Assembly (NCBI GenBank): GCA_963921245.4
Contig: CAWUEY030000001.1
Span: forward strand, 2,170,001-2,234,000
Direction: 5' to 3'
Origin: JABJGO01 sp963921245
GTDB taxonomy: Bacteria > Pseudomonadota > Alphaproteobacteria > Rhodospirillales > Casp-alpha2
DNA: 64,000 nt
In this document: positions 35,651 to 44,092 of the stretch, in pieces
Numbering within the stretch: position 1 is the first letter of the stretch
How the letters are laid out: the number at the start of each line of letters is the position of its first letter
Notes under the pieces: model-generated
The model's input: the letters and a program-made list of their open reading frames with translations, nothing else
Told to the model about the DNA's origin: nothing
Database searches by the model: none
Made by a program: the position numbers and the translations under genes

Positions 35651-36448
35651 CTAGGGGTTGCCGGCGACGCGGCCGCTCTGGGATAGTCCTCTTGTTCTTC
35701 TCACGCAACCATCGCCGTTAAAAATCTGCCAGCCCGCCAATGCGGCGATGGCCGCCGTCTCCGTCCGCATGACACGGGGTCCAAGCGAAACAGCGATAGA
35801 GAACGGGAGATTTCCAAGGACGTCAAGTTCCGATGCTGAAAACCCGCCTTCGGGACCAATCACAAATGTGGGAACGCCATCCCCTGCAAATCCCGGCTCT
35901 GAGAGCGCGGTTCTGATGTCTGCGCCCGCGCCCGTCTCATCCATAAAAATCAAGGGGCGGGTTTTCGGCCAATCCGACAGTGTGGTTTCAAATGGCGCTA
36001 AATCAGATAAATGCGGAATACTCAGCCGCTCGCTTTGCTCGGCGGCCAGGGTCGCCGTTGCCATCAATCGATCAATGTTGAGCCGCTTGGGCATGGTTCG
36101 GTCTGTCAACACAGGATACAATTCGGAAACGCCCAATTCCGTTGCTTTCTCGACCAGAAAATCCAGCCGGTTCTTTTTGACGGGCGCAAACATGAGGGCA
36201 ACATTTGGTTCCGCCGTTTGGTCGCGTATCCGTTCTGTCACCCGCAGTAAACAGTCGTTTTTGCCCGCCCGCGCAATAACGGATTGCCATTCGCCGTCGA
36301 TACCGTTGAATAGGCTCACCGAATCGCCGGTTTTTCGGCGCATGACCCGCAAAAGATAGTGGGTTTGCTCGCGGGACGGCGCAACCTCTGCCGCGGCGCT
36401 CAAGGCGTGCCTTACAAACAGACGGATTGACGTTTTCCGTTTGGCCAT
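35651..36448 (-). CDS. rsmE: 16S rRNA uridine-N3 methyltransferase RsmE
   Basis: A 265-residue SPOUT-class enzyme methylating U1498 of 16S rRNA. The start MAKRKTSIRLFVRHAL at 36448 is chosen; longer frames extend into the ubiA leader. Typical segments are THYLLRVMRRKTGDSVSLFNG, the C-terminal SAM knot with VIGPEGGFSASEL, and SLGPRVMRTETAAIAAL. It is divergent from ubiA with a 94-bp gap. Confidence 0.94.
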   Translation of the reverse strand: MAKRKTSIRLFVRHALSAAAEVAPSREQTHYLLRVMRRKTGDSVSLFNGIDGEWQSVIARAGKNDCLLRVTERIRDQTAEPNVALMFAPVKKNRLDFLVEKATELGVSELYPVLTDRTMPKRLNIDRLMATATLAAEQSERLSIPHLSDLAPFETTLSDWPKTRPLIFMDETGAGADIRTALSEPGFAGDGVPTFVIGPEGGFSASELDVLGNLPFSIAVSLGPRVMRTETAAIAALAGWQIFNGDGCVRRTRGLSQSGRVAGNP

Positions 36449-36542
36449 GGCGCAAGTGTCGGGGGCAGGGCCGGAAAATGCAAGAAAGGTTTCCCGACAA
36501 AGGATGCGTGTGGCATACATCGAGACAACGGAAACCTTTGTG

Positions 36543-37466
36543 ATGAGCCATATGGATCGAACCGGGAGCGCCAGTGATATCGTTCGCGATCACTGGATTG
36601 ACCGTTATGCGCCGAGGCCGCTCAGGCCCTATCTCACGCTTGCCCGAATGGACCGGCCCATTGGGACGTGGCTGCTGGTCTTGCCCTGTTGGTGGGGTGT
36701 AACCCTGGCATCGGACGGCCCGCCCGATGGCGCGCTGTTGGTTCTGTTTGCCATTGGTGCGCTGGTTATGCGCGGGGCCGGCTGTACCATCAACGACATC
36801 GTTGATAGGGATATCGATGCAAGAGTTGCGCGCACGGCGGGGCGCCCCATCCCGCGCGGGGATGTGAGTGTCGTTCAGGCATTTGCCTTCCTGGGTATTC
36901 AGTTGGGCATTGGTCTGGTTATCGTGCTTCAGCTCAACACCTATACCATATGGCTGGCGATTTCCTCACTGGGGCTGGTTGTCCTCTACCCGTTCGCAAA
37001 ACGTGTTACCTACTGGCCCCAGCTCGTCCTGGGACTGACGTTCAATTGGGGGGCGCTGGTCGGTTGGGCCTCGGTCCGTGGGCAACTGGACTGGCCTGCG
37101 GTTGCGCTCTACACGGGCGGGGTTTTCTGGACCCTGGGCTACGACACGATTTACGCCCATCAAGACAAAAAGGATGATCTGGAAGCCGGGGTAAAATCAT
37201 CCGCCCTTGCCTTGCAGGACCGGACCAGGACATGGCTGTTTGTGTTTTACGGCTTGACGATCCTTTTGTTCTCAGCCGCGGGTTACTTTCTTAACGCCAG
37301 CCCGGTGTTCTTCGCAGGCGTGATTGTCTGTTCCGCCCACCTGTTGTGGCAGGTTGGCAGTGTGGATATTGACGACCCCCGAAATTGCTCAGCCAAATTC
37401 AGATCAAATCGGGATTTCGGCCTGGCAATGCTGGTAGTTTTCATGGTGGAGACCGTTCTGCGGTAG
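36543..37466 (+). CDS. ubiA: 4-hydroxybenzoate polyprenyltransferase
   Basis: A 307-residue membrane enzyme of ubiquinone synthesis that attaches the polyprenyl chain to 4-hydroxybenzoate. The first Asp-rich motif is NDIVDRDIDARVART and the second is YDTIYAHQDKKDD. Several hydrophobic helices follow. ATG 36543 is preferred; upstream in-frame starts lie in the rsmE spacer. A GCGGCG/CGCCGC hairpin at 37493-37506 lies after the stop without a T run. Confidence 0.94.
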   Translation: MSHMDRTGSASDIVRDHWIDRYAPRPLRPYLTLARMDRPIGTWLLVLPCWWGVTLASDGPPDGALLVLFAIGALVMRGAGCTINDIVDRDIDARVARTAGRPIPRGDVSVVQAFAFLGIQLGIGLVIVLQLNTYTIWLAISSLGLVVLYPFAKRVTYWPQLVLGLTFNWGALVGWASVRGQLDWPAVALYTGGVFWTLGYDTIYAHQDKKDDLEAGVKSSALALQDRTRTWLFVFYGLTILLFSAAGYFLNASPVFFAGVIVCSAHLLWQVGSVDIDDPRNCSAKFRSNRDFGLAMLVVFMVETVLR

Positions 37467-37661
37467 TCCTCGATCGTCAGGATCTAAGGAAGGCGGCGCA
37501 CGCCGCAAACAATGACAGCGCGGGGATGATCAGGGTTTGACGGGACACCCCGCCACCCTTAGGGTCTGAGCCGGTTAGGGTCTGGTCATATCAGGTTGGC
37601 GTAACCCGATATAATCACACTCCAAAGCTTCGAGCGCCCAAAATGAACTGCCGGTGATTCC

Positions 37662-39251
37662 ATGATCTATTCAAGAGAGTGCGCTCAAAATGCCAGGGCC
37701 TGGCCTTTCCTTGAAGCCCGTGAGGTGCTGAAACGGATCAATAACAGGACGCCCGAAAAGGGCTACGTTCTGTTTGAAACGGGATACGGGCCGTCCGGTC
37801 TGCCCCATATTGGAACCTTTGGTGAGGTTGCCCGTACATCCATGGTTCGCCACGCCTTCGAGGCCATGTCCGCTATCCCTTCCCGCCTGATCGCGTTTTC
37901 CGACGACATGGACGGTTTTCGCAAGGTGCCTGACAACCTGCCACAACAGGACATGCTGGCGGCGCACCTGCACCTGCCCCTGAGCAAAGTGCCCGACCCC
38001 TTCGGCACCCACGAGAGCCTGGGCCATCACAACAACGCCCGGCTGCGGGCGTTCCTTGATTCTTTTGGCTTTGAATACGAATTCATGAGTTCCAGTGAAG
38101 CCTATGCCGCCGGAACTTTCGATGAGGCCCTGCTGCGGGTTTTGGACGTCTATGACGAAATCATGGCGATCATGCTGCCGACACTTGGCGAAGAACGCCG
38201 CAAAACCTACAGCCCGTTTTTACCGGTGTGCCCGAAAACGAGCCATGTCCTCCAGGTGCCGGTGGTGGCGCGCAATCGCGAGGCCGGCACAATCGTTTTT
38301 GAATATGAGGACGGGTCCAGGGGTGAGGTTCCTGTAACTGGCGGTCATTGTAAGCTGCAATGGAAGCCGGATTGGGCCATGCGCTGGTATGCCCTGGGCG
38401 TGGATTATGAGATGTCCGGCAAGGATCTGATCGACTCGGTCAAACAGTCAGGGAAAATCTGCCGCGCCCTGGGCAGCGCCCCGCCCGCCGGGTTTTCCTA
38501 CGAACTGTTTCTGGATGACAGGGGTGAAAAAATATCGAAATCCAGGGGCAACGGGTTGGCCGTGGAAGAATGGCTCCGCTACGCACCGCCCGAGAGCCTG
38601 GCTCTCTTCATGTATCAGAAACCAAGGACCGCAAAACGGCTTTTCTTCGACGTGATCCCCAAAGCCGTCGATGAATACCTCTCGCACGTTGACAGGTTTC
38701 CGAAACAGGAACCGGAACAGCAACTGGGTAACCCGGCATGGCATATCCACGCAGGCGAGGTGCCCCATGAAGCGGCCTATCTCGGCTTCAATATTCTGCT
38801 TAACCTGGCCAGCGTCTGTCATTCCGATGACAAGGCGGTTTTGTGGCATTTTATCAGCCGCTACCGGCCCGGTGTAACCCCGGAAAAAGCACCAATTCTG
38901 GACAGCCTCGTCGGCTATGCCATCAACTACTATCAGGATTTTGTACGCCCGAACAAACAATACAGACCGCCCGGCGATGACGAGGCGACGGCGTTAAGGG
39001 ACCTTGTTTCCGCCTTGAAAGACCTGCCCGATTGCGCCGCCGCAGAGGATATACAGACACTGGTCTACGAGATCGGCAAGCGGGATGCCTTTGAGGACCT
39101 GAAATCATGGTTCCGCGCCCTCTACGAAATTCTACTGGGACAGGCACAGGGGCCACGGATGGGCTCATTCATTGCGCTTTACGGCATTGAAGAGACCATC
39201 ACCCTGATCGAACGTGTTCTGGCCGGGGAAGACCTTTCCTGCCGGGGCTGA
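37662..39251 (+). CDS. lysS: Class I lysyl-tRNA synthetase
   Basis: A 529-residue class I LysRS, the archaeal-type enzyme that many alphaproteobacteria use instead of class II LysRS. The HIGH motif is in GPSGLPHIGTFGEV and the KMSKS-like motif is KISKSRGNG. The C-terminal anticodon-binding helical cage is present. The 195-bp spacer upstream contains a TATAAT (37610-37615) and two TTAGGGTCTG copies 16 bp apart, but no leader peptide. Confidence 0.95.
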   Translation: MIYSRECAQNARAWPFLEAREVLKRINNRTPEKGYVLFETGYGPSGLPHIGTFGEVARTSMVRHAFEAMSAIPSRLIAFSDDMDGFRKVPDNLPQQDMLAAHLHLPLSKVPDPFGTHESLGHHNNARLRAFLDSFGFEYEFMSSSEAYAAGTFDEALLRVLDVYDEIMAIMLPTLGEERRKTYSPFLPVCPKTSHVLQVPVVARNREAGTIVFEYEDGSRGEVPVTGGHCKLQWKPDWAMRWYALGVDYEMSGKDLIDSVKQSGKICRALGSAPPAGFSYELFLDDRGEKISKSRGNGLAVEEWLRYAPPESLALFMYQKPRTAKRLFFDVIPKAVDEYLSHVDRFPKQEPEQQLGNPAWHIHAGEVPHEAAYLGFNILLNLASVCHSDDKAVLWHFISRYRPGVTPEKAPILDSLVGYAINYYQDFVRPNKQYRPPGDDEATALRDLVSALKDLPDCAAAEDIQTLVYEIGKRDAFEDLKSWFRALYEILLGQAQGPRMGSFIALYGIEETITLIERVLAGEDLSCRG

Positions 39252-39257
39252 GGGGGC

Positions 39258-40127
39258 CTAGACCGGCTGGCTTTTTGCCCACTCGAAATACAATTCACGG
39301 GCGCGGCGGTAAACGGGACCCGTATTCAGGTGGCGGTCCTCAATGCGGGTACAGGGAACAACCTTTGTGTAGTTCGCCGTGCTGAACAACTCTTCTGCTT
39401 CCAACAGCTCTTCAAAATCGATCTGGCGTTGCAGAACCGTACAACCATCCTGTTCCAGAAGGGCGACGACCCTCTGGCGGGTAATGCCGTTCAGAAACGT
39501 GCCGTTTATTGCCGGGGTGCTGACGATACCGTCTTTCACCATAAAAAGGTTGGTATAGGAAAATTCAGCCACATTGCCATTGGGGTCCAGCATGACGGCG
39601 GTATCAAATCCTCTGTCATTTGCCGCTTTCGTGCTGCGTGTAACATTGGGGTACAGGCCCGATGCCTTGGCGTCCGTCGGTGCCGAATCCCGGCATGGAC
39701 GGCGATAGCGGGTCAGACAGGCCGAAAACCCCCTGACCTCGGGAAAGGGCGCTTCGCGGATTGACAGCACGAAACGGGTGGTTTCCTCCGCCGGCCCCAT
39801 AAAACTGTTGCTGACATAAAACAACGGACAGACATAAAGCGCCTCTTCGGGTGAAAACCGGCGGATACCGGCCCGCGCAAGCTTTTCGATTTCTTGGGCG
39901 GAAATGTCCGGGGTCATGCCCAGGATTTCCGCGGATTTTACCGCCCGCGCACAGTGCCTATCCAGATCGGGCACACAGCCGTCAAAAGCCCGGGCCCCGT
40001 CGAAAACGGTCTGGGCCAGCCAGGCCCCGTCATCAAACGGTGCCATGACGGGTACGTCACCGTCAATCCATTCACCATCAATCCAGGTAACCGTGCGGCC
40101 CGACGCCGAAGAACCATGCTTTGGCAT
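39258..40127 (-). CDS. Class IV (branched-chain type) aminotransferase
   Basis: A 289-residue PLP enzyme of fold type IV. The PLP lysine lies in LYPNVTRSTKAANDRGF, and the VAEFSYTNLFMV strand and the phosphate-binding segment NGITRQRV are present. It most resembles branched-chain aminotransferase-like proteins; D-amino acid transaminase or aminodeoxychorismate lyase activity cannot be excluded. It converges on lysS (6-bp gap) and is separated from the S24 repressor by a 12-bp tandem repeat. Confidence 0.88.
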   Translation of the reverse strand: MPKHGSSASGRTVTWIDGEWIDGDVPVMAPFDDGAWLAQTVFDGARAFDGCVPDLDRHCARAVKSAEILGMTPDISAQEIEKLARAGIRRFSPEEALYVCPLFYVSNSFMGPAEETTRFVLSIREAPFPEVRGFSACLTRYRRPCRDSAPTDAKASGLYPNVTRSTKAANDRGFDTAVMLDPNGNVAEFSYTNLFMVKDGIVSTPAINGTFLNGITRQRVVALLEQDGCTVLQRQIDFEELLEAEELFSTANYTKVVPCTRIEDRHLNTGPVYRRARELYFEWAKSQPV

Positions 40128-40140
40128 TGCTTACCCTGTT

Positions 40141-40176
40141 GCGTTGGTTGGCGCGTTAGTTGGCGCGTTGGTTGGC
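40141..40176. repeat. 12-bp x 3 tandem repeat
   Basis: GCGTTGGTTGGC occurs three times in succession (40141-40152, 40153-40164 with one change, 40165-40176) in the short gap between the aminotransferase start and the repressor stop. Confidence 0.95.
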
Positions 40177-40194
40177 GGGTTGTCCGGGCGTACC

Positions 40195-40827
40195 CTACTG
40201 ACTGGCCCAGACTATTCGCGCAATCCAGTCCACATCCTCCATGCCGAGAACCCGATCATCATGGGCATCATTCAGAGACTGAAGCTCAACTTTGCGTCCG
40301 GTCAGGCGTTTCAACTGTTTTGCCAACACCTCGCCGCCCAGTGTTTTCACAACGACGCGATCACCACGGCGCAGACTTGCATCGGGGGAAACAATGACCG
40401 TGTCACCCTCCCGAAACACGGGTTCCATGCTGTCGCCACTGATTTCAAGGGCATAGGCATGGGGATCACCCACATCAGGGAAGGGGATCTCGTCCCAAGA
40501 CCCGCCGATGGGGTAACCGCCGTCGTCAAAGAAACCGTCTGAGCCGGCCTGTGCCAAACCAATCAGGGGGACATGTCGATAGACGCCGCCGGAATCGGCG
40601 GTCCCGATCAGGGTTACAAACTCACCGAGAGTGGCCCCCGTTGCCGTCAGTATCTTGGACACACTCTCCGTACTCGGCCAGCGTAACTTGCCATCCCGCG
40701 TAACACGTTTGCTCTTGTTAAAGGTCGTCGGATCCAATCCGGCGGCCTTTGCGAGGCCCGAGGCAGAAAATCCGTACTCTTGGGCCAAACGGTCGATTGC
40801 CGACCAGACATCAGCGTGTTTCAACAT
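40195..40827 (-). CDS. S24 (LexA/CI-like) phage-type repressor
   Basis: A 210-residue two-domain regulator. The N-terminal half has a helix-turn-helix-like region (FSASGLAKAAGLDPTTFNK). The C-terminal half is an S24 peptidase with Ser133 in SGDSMEP and Lys170 in GEVLAKQLKR. An Ala94-Gly95 pair in GLAQAGSDG fits the self-cleavage site. It can therefore be expected to be inactivated by RecA after DNA damage. It is transcribed away from the virion genes across an AT-rich control region, so it is the likely repressor of the element. It could also be an unrelated chromosomal regulator. Confidence 0.85.
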   Translation of the reverse strand: MLKHADVWSAIDRLAQEYGFSASGLAKAAGLDPTTFNKSKRVTRDGKLRWPSTESVSKILTATGATLGEFVTLIGTADSGGVYRHVPLIGLAQAGSDGFFDDGGYPIGGSWDEIPFPDVGDPHAYALEISGDSMEPVFREGDTVIVSPDASLRRGDRVVVKTLGGEVLAKQLKRLTGRKVELQSLNDAHDDRVLGMEDVDWIARIVWASQ

Positions 40828-40943
40828 GGGAACATGATCTTATACACAAAGAAAATTTGCATTAAGATAATAATCCTTTATATTGTTAATTGTCCTATAA
40901 TGTGTTCACCCAGATATTATTTCTTTCATATGGATCAAAACCT
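40828..40943. promoter_or_regulatory. Divergent AT-rich control region of the element
   Basis: This AT-rich gap separates the repressor from the first rightward gene. A perfect TATAAT at 40896-40901 faces right without a good -35, which suggests activation or weak basal use. An imperfect 28-bp dyad at 40862-40889 (TTAA ends, 9 of 14 positions paired) is the best operator candidate. A TATAAG for leftward transcription lies near 40839-40844. Confidence 0.5.
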
Positions 40944-41354
40944 ATGCCGCAAAATAAACGTATCTACAAACCCTATCGCCCCCCAAGGATAGAGACCGTC
41001 CGCCTGTTCGCGTCCGCGGAAGAAGCATGGTTCTGGTTCGTCCGTTGCCAGAAACTTAGGGACCAGGGTGTAAAACCCGGCGATGCAATGTCGTGTTTCC
41101 AGAGACCCTGCGAGCCGGATGATATTGACCTCGCCGTCAAGCGCCTGTACCAGCAAAGAGAATTGAGGCGGGAGCACCTCACTGTCCTCGTCAGGTTTGG
41201 CATGCTGGAACGCCCGCCTGATAGAAGAATTCCGCCTGAAATCCGCGCCGCCTTGGTCTGGAAAGAGGCGCTGGATAAGCTCTCTACCGCCTTAAAACAT
41301 AAGGGAATTATCGCGCCGGGTTCGTCGCCGGGGCGCGCCCGGTTTATAGCCTGA
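40944..41354 (+). CDS. Conserved alphaproteobacterial hypothetical protein (EEAWFWFVRCQ type)
   Basis: A 136-residue protein with a basic N-terminus and the segments SAEEAWFWFVRCQKLRDQG, RPCEPDDIDLAVKRLYQQ and HLTVLVRFGMLERPPD. I recall similar small proteins in Rhodospirillales genomes, but no function. It looks like a helical DNA- or protein-binding factor: the middle part (HLTVLVRFGML) could be a winged-helix-like segment. As the first rightward gene behind the repressor control region, it is a candidate activator of the element. ATG 40944 is used. Confidence 0.6.
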   Translation: MPQNKRIYKPYRPPRIETVRLFASAEEAWFWFVRCQKLRDQGVKPGDAMSCFQRPCEPDDIDLAVKRLYQQRELRREHLTVLVRFGMLERPPDRRIPPEIRAALVWKEALDKLSTALKHKGIIAPGSSPGRARFIA

Positions 41355-41379
41355 CCGACACCGGCGCGGTTGAAGAAAA

Positions 41380-41784
41380 ATGATTGATGGAACGAAACCG
41401 CCCGGACACCCCGTGCCCCGGTCTGTCGTGGTCGTCTTCAGTAACCAGGTCGATATAAACTGGCTCAGGATACTTAGACCCGGTTTCAGACACTGTTTCG
41501 CACTTGTTGAACAGCCAAAGGGCTGGACCCTTGTTGATCCCCTCAGCACCCACATGCTCATTGACGGCCTCGAGCCTGTCTCTGCGCAAGCCGTTATTCA
41601 GTGGTACCGGGAACAAGGCCACACCTGTATCCTCACGCGCCCGAACCAGGGAAATACAACGCCAGCCCCCTTGAGTTTTTTCTCGTGCGTGGAAGTTGTT
41701 AAGCGATTGTTGGGAATACATAAATTGTGGATACAGACTCCCTATCAGTTATATAATTACCTATTAAATGAAAAAAGTCCTTGA
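41380..41784 (+). CDS. Phage-associated protein, possibly permuted papain-like fold
   Basis: A 134-residue protein. A conserved His in RPGFRHCFALVE, a strand WTLVDPLS, and a Cys at the head of a helix in FFSCVEVVKRLLGI occur in the order His then Cys, as in circularly permuted NlpC/P60 (LRAT-like) enzymes. Similar proteins occur beside phage portal genes in alphaproteobacteria. It could be a cell wall or acyl/peptide hydrolase for entry or release. The family assignment is an inference from motif order only. The late promoter overlaps its stop codon. Confidence 0.5.
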   Translation: MIDGTKPPGHPVPRSVVVVFSNQVDINWLRILRPGFRHCFALVEQPKGWTLVDPLSTHMLIDGLEPVSAQAVIQWYREQGHTCILTRPNQGNTTPAPLSFFSCVEVVKRLLGIHKLWIQTPYQLYNYLLNEKSP

Positions 41785-41850
41785 CTTTTTAAAATTTCCA
41801 TGACATATATGATTTCAGTGACAGGGACACGTGCGTCCGCACCCCGTCAC
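41781..41850 (+). promoter_or_regulatory. Late-operon promoter and leader hairpin
   Basis: TTGACT (41781-41786) with CATATA/ATATAT at 41804-41810 (17-18 bp spacer) is the best sigma70-type promoter in the element. It is followed by a hairpin with arms GTGAC/GTCAC and GGG/CCC (41818-41850, alternative pairing GGAC/GTCC inside) and, 12 nt later, TTTTTT (41865-41870). The leader may thus contain an attenuator before the virion genes. Confidence 0.55.
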
Positions 41851-41934
41851 AATACCTTACAGACTTTTTTAGGATTGTTTTCAAATAAGCTAGATTCATA
41901 AAAATCAGGTTCACAGAAATCAGGGAGACTTAAC

Positions 41935-42147
41935 ATGGGCGGAATATTCGCCGCGCCACCACCGCCACCGGCACCACATCCAGCACCGAAGCCCGCCGTT
42001 GATACGCAGCAGCATGAAGATAATCCGCGCCGCGAACGGCTTGAACGGAAACGCAGAGGACGCCGCGAAACAATCGCAACAACCCCGCGCGGCCTGCTCT
42101 CTCCGCTACATCATGCTACCCGCAAACCCTCATTGCTCGGAGAATAA
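41935..42147 (+). CDS. Small proline-rich phage protein preceding the portal
   Basis: A 70-residue protein beginning MGGIFAAPPPPPAPHPAPKP and ending in RRGRRETIATTPRGLL and SLLGE. This layout, a Pro tract and then a basic RGR(x)TI..GLL stretch with a LLGE end, is familiar from small proteins encoded just before portal genes in podoviruses of alphaproteobacteria. It has GGGAGA before the ATG. The portal start follows 1 nt after its stop. Its role in the virion is unknown. Confidence 0.65.
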   Translation: MGGIFAAPPPPPAPHPAPKPAVDTQQHEDNPRRERLERKRRGRRETIATTPRGLLSPLHHATRKPSLLGE

Positions 42148-42148
42148 C

Positions 42149-43699
42149 ATGGAGACGACGGCGGCCCCTGACCTTTGGAAACAATTCCGCAAAGCCAAGG
42201 ATATCCGCGCGAGGTGGGAGCCCCTGTGGCGTGAGTGCTACAGTTATGCGTTACCGCACCGGGATTTTGACCCGGCGACAGAGTCCCGTGGCCAGCAAAA
42301 ATCTGTCAAATTGTATGATGGCACGGCGCCTGACGGTGTCGATCAACTGGCTTCCAGCCTGCTTGGTGAACTGACGCCGCCTTGGGGGCAATGGTTCTCT
42401 TTTTCTCCCGGGGCGGAAGCATCGCCGGAAGCCGGGAGAGAGGCTTCCGCCGCGCTCCAGAAAATCGGTGATACCGTCCGCGGACACTTTGAACGCTCAA
42501 ACTTTGCCGTTGAGATGCACCAGTGTTTTCTTGATCTGGTGACGGCGGGAACGGCGTGTCTGTTGTTTGAAGAGGCACCCATGGGCCGCGCAACCGCGTT
42601 TCGATTTACCGCTGTGCCGTTGAACCAGGTGGCCTTCGAGGAAGGCCCGGACGGAAAACTTGATACGACGTTCCGGCGATCAGCGTTGGAACCGGAGGCG
42701 TTTCGATCAAAGTTCCCCAACGTATCCCTGCCCGAGATGAAGGGGGATTTCAGTCTTGAGGCCAAAAAGGTCCGGGTGCTCGAAGTGGTGAAGCCGGGCG
42801 CCTCCGGATATTCATATTGGGCGGTCCTCGATGATGAAACCGGCGCGTCTTTGGGTGGCGCGCCCCTGGCAAGCGGCAGCTTTTCCCGCTCGCCATTCAT
42901 TAATTTCAGATGGCTGAAGGCGCCCGGAGAAATCTACGGTCGCTCGCCGGTTATGAAAGCGTTGCCCGACATTAAAACGGCAAACAAGGTTGTGGAGCTC
43001 ATCTTAAAGAACGCGTCCATCGCCGTGACAGGTATCTGGCAGGCCGATGACGATGGGGTTCTGAACCCGGCAAACATTCAACTGATACCGGGCGCCGTTA
43101 TTCCGAAAGCCGTGGGGTCCCAGGGTCTGACACCGTTGAAATCGCCCGGTGATTTTGACATGTCGCAGCTGGTTTTGACGGACCTTCGGGGGCGCATCAG
43201 AAGTGCCCTGTTGAGCGAGAATCTCGGGCAGATCAATGCGCCACAGATGACGGCCACGGAAGTTATCGAACGCTCAGCCGAAATTTTCCGACTTTTGAGT
43301 GCCACGTACGGTCGCCTGCAATCGGAGCTTCTGGTGCCGCTCATGGAGCGCGCGCTGGGTATCCTGTCAAGGCGCGGTGATATCCCTGAGTTTGAGCTTG
43401 ATGGCCGGGCGGTCACCATGGTCTGGCGCTCACCGCTGGCCCGCGCCTACGCGAGACAGGAAGCCCGGGAAACAATGTCCTGGATACAGGCGCTGACAGC
43501 TTTGGGGCCGGAGGCAACCGCACGCATTGACGCAGCCGTAGCCGCTAGGTGGCTGGCGAAGGCTTTTGACATACCGGAAGACCTTATTCGATCCCTGCCC
43601 GAAGAGACGCAACCAGACCCGCCTCTGGTGAGGACCAACGCGCCGGCCCCGCCAGCAGAGCGGGGGCATGAGACGGCAATGAACACAGACAATAATTGA
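42149..43699 (+). CDS. Portal (head-to-tail connector) protein, T7-like
   Basis: A 516-residue protein, close to the 536 residues of T7 gp8. The N-terminal segment WKQFRKAKDIRARWEPLWRE, SVKLYDGTAPDGVDQLASSL and LTPPWGQWFSF are characteristic of the podoviral head-tail connector family. ATG 42149 with GGAG at 42140-42143 is chosen because the preceding gene ends at 42147. It would form the dodecameric ring through which DNA is packaged and ejected. Confidence 0.9.
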   Translation: METTAAPDLWKQFRKAKDIRARWEPLWRECYSYALPHRDFDPATESRGQQKSVKLYDGTAPDGVDQLASSLLGELTPPWGQWFSFSPGAEASPEAGREASAALQKIGDTVRGHFERSNFAVEMHQCFLDLVTAGTACLLFEEAPMGRATAFRFTAVPLNQVAFEEGPDGKLDTTFRRSALEPEAFRSKFPNVSLPEMKGDFSLEAKKVRVLEVVKPGASGYSYWAVLDDETGASLGGAPLASGSFSRSPFINFRWLKAPGEIYGRSPVMKALPDIKTANKVVELILKNASIAVTGIWQADDDGVLNPANIQLIPGAVIPKAVGSQGLTPLKSPGDFDMSQLVLTDLRGRIRSALLSENLGQINAPQMTATEVIERSAEIFRLLSATYGRLQSELLVPLMERALGILSRRGDIPEFELDGRAVTMVWRSPLARAYARQEARETMSWIQALTALGPEATARIDAAVAARWLAKAFDIPEDLIRSLPEETQPDPPLVRTNAPAPPAERGHETAMNTDNN

Positions 43700-43736
43700 G
43701 CACAGACAATGGTCAGGAAATCGAAGGACGCGAAGC

Positions 43737-44087
43737 ATGACCACAACACCTGAATATGAAGGCAATAGCGAAGACATGAACAAAGCCCGGTCCGCGCGCT
43801 ACGGTGCCCAGGACGAGGCCCGCCCCGATACCCGAGACGGGACCCGCGACAGCCGCGCGCTGCAGAAACAGTTTTCACGTCTTCTGTCCCGGCCCGAGGC
43901 GGCTTCCGTTCTCCGGCATCTGCATCGAATAACCCGCGAGCGACTCCTTGGCCCTGACGTCAGTGAAGCCACCTTGCGATACATGGAAGGACAGAAGGCC
44001 ATCCTCGCGTACATGGAACGGATGGCGGCTGACGGGAACAACCCGCCCGCTATGAGCCCCCTGGAATACGCGCAAACCGGAGATTAA
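43737..44087 (+). CDS. Small phage protein, possibly Bbp19-like
   Basis: A 116-residue polar protein. Its C-terminal half, SVLRHLHRITRERLLGPDVS followed by a YMEGQKAILAYMERM helix, resembles the short helical domain found in Bordetella phage Bbp19 and relatives encoded between portal and scaffold. The N-terminus is low-complexity and charged. The likeness is weak by eye; the position between portal and scaffold fits. A direct repeat CACAGACAAT (43684, 43701) flanks the end of the portal gene. Confidence 0.55.
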   Translation: MTTTPEYEGNSEDMNKARSARYGAQDEARPDTRDGTRDSRALQKQFSRLLSRPEAASVLRHLHRITRERLLGPDVSEATLRYMEGQKAILAYMERMAADGNNPPAMSPLEYAQTGD

Positions 44088-44092
44088 CCGAA

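Noticed and set aside
37559..37615. Leader peptide or attenuator before lysS
   Set aside because: The spacer has a TATAAT and a 16-bp-period repeat but no short frame enriched in Lys codons and no strong hairpin next to one.
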